Below are positions 7,176-7,203 of a DNA stretch of 7,203 nt, one piece after another. Under the pieces are notes generated by a model. The model was not told the DNA's origin. It made no database searches and saw only the letters and a list, made by a program, of their open reading frames with translations. Position numbers and translations under genes: made by a program. This DNA comes from Candidatus Competibacteraceae bacterium (GTDB lineage Bacteria; Pseudomonadota; Gammaproteobacteria; Competibacterales; Competibacteraceae), in NCBI GenBank assembly GCA_012032855.1, contig JAAUQA010000157.1, positions 1 to 7,203 on the forward strand, written 5' to 3'. The stretch's first letter is position 1, and each line of letters opens with the position of its first letter.

Positions 7176-7203
7176 CCACCCTGCCCGACAGATTGGTCAA
7201 AAC

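Noticed and set aside
7149..7203. Tail of an upstream gene at the right edge. Two minus-strand frames are open from the edge, ending at TAA 7162-7160 and TAA 7151-7149; the KS1 frame has TGA at 7199-7197.
   Set aside because: At most 17 codons are available in either frame and neither is recognisable, so I cannot say which one, if any, is coding.

Overview
The window carries one strand-consistent gene block read entirely right to left on the minus strand, with almost no non-coding sequence. It looks like the interior of a type II fatty-acid/polyketide-like operon of the aryl polyene (APE) / xanthomonadin class. These clusters make polyene acids that are esterified to a lipid and shown at the outer membrane of Gram-negative bacteria. 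Signal-peptide LolA-like and MMPL exporter genes, tight overlaps and roughly even GC content point to a proteobacterium, most likely a gammaproteobacterium. I cannot name the genus from sequence alone.

In transcription order the genes are: ketosynthase KS1 (7175-5967, split by two single-base frameshifts), short ketosynthase-like chain-length-factor protein CLF1 (5967-5173), ApeP-like hotdog dehydratase (5179-4736), LolA-like periplasmic carrier (4739-4167, also split by two single-base frameshifts), MMPL/RND-type exporter of 770 residues (4174-1862), second ketosynthase KS2 (1856-657) and second CLF-like protein CLF2 (660 to beyond position 1). Neighbouring genes overlap by 1, 7, 4, 8 (after frame repair) and 4 bases, with one 5-base gap, so translational coupling is likely throughout. 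No promoter, terminator, RNA gene, mobile element or CRISPR is visible, and there is no gene-free stretch above 30 bases.

Inferred joint role: each KS pairs with its CLF-like partner to extend an acyl-ACP chain, and the dehydratase takes part in building the conjugated double bonds. The LolA-like protein and the MMPL protein move the lipid-linked product through inner membrane and periplasm. The ACP, ketoreductase, second dehydratase, starter-activating ligase and acyltransferases expected for such a pathway are not in the window and should lie on either side.

The most notable points are the two complete-looking KS-CLF pairs flanking the dehydratase-LolA-MMPL core, and two genes each broken by a pair of opposite single-base indels that cancel exactly. 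The repaired proteins are 402 and 190 residues with all family motifs in place, which favours sequencing/assembly error or very recent mutation over decay.
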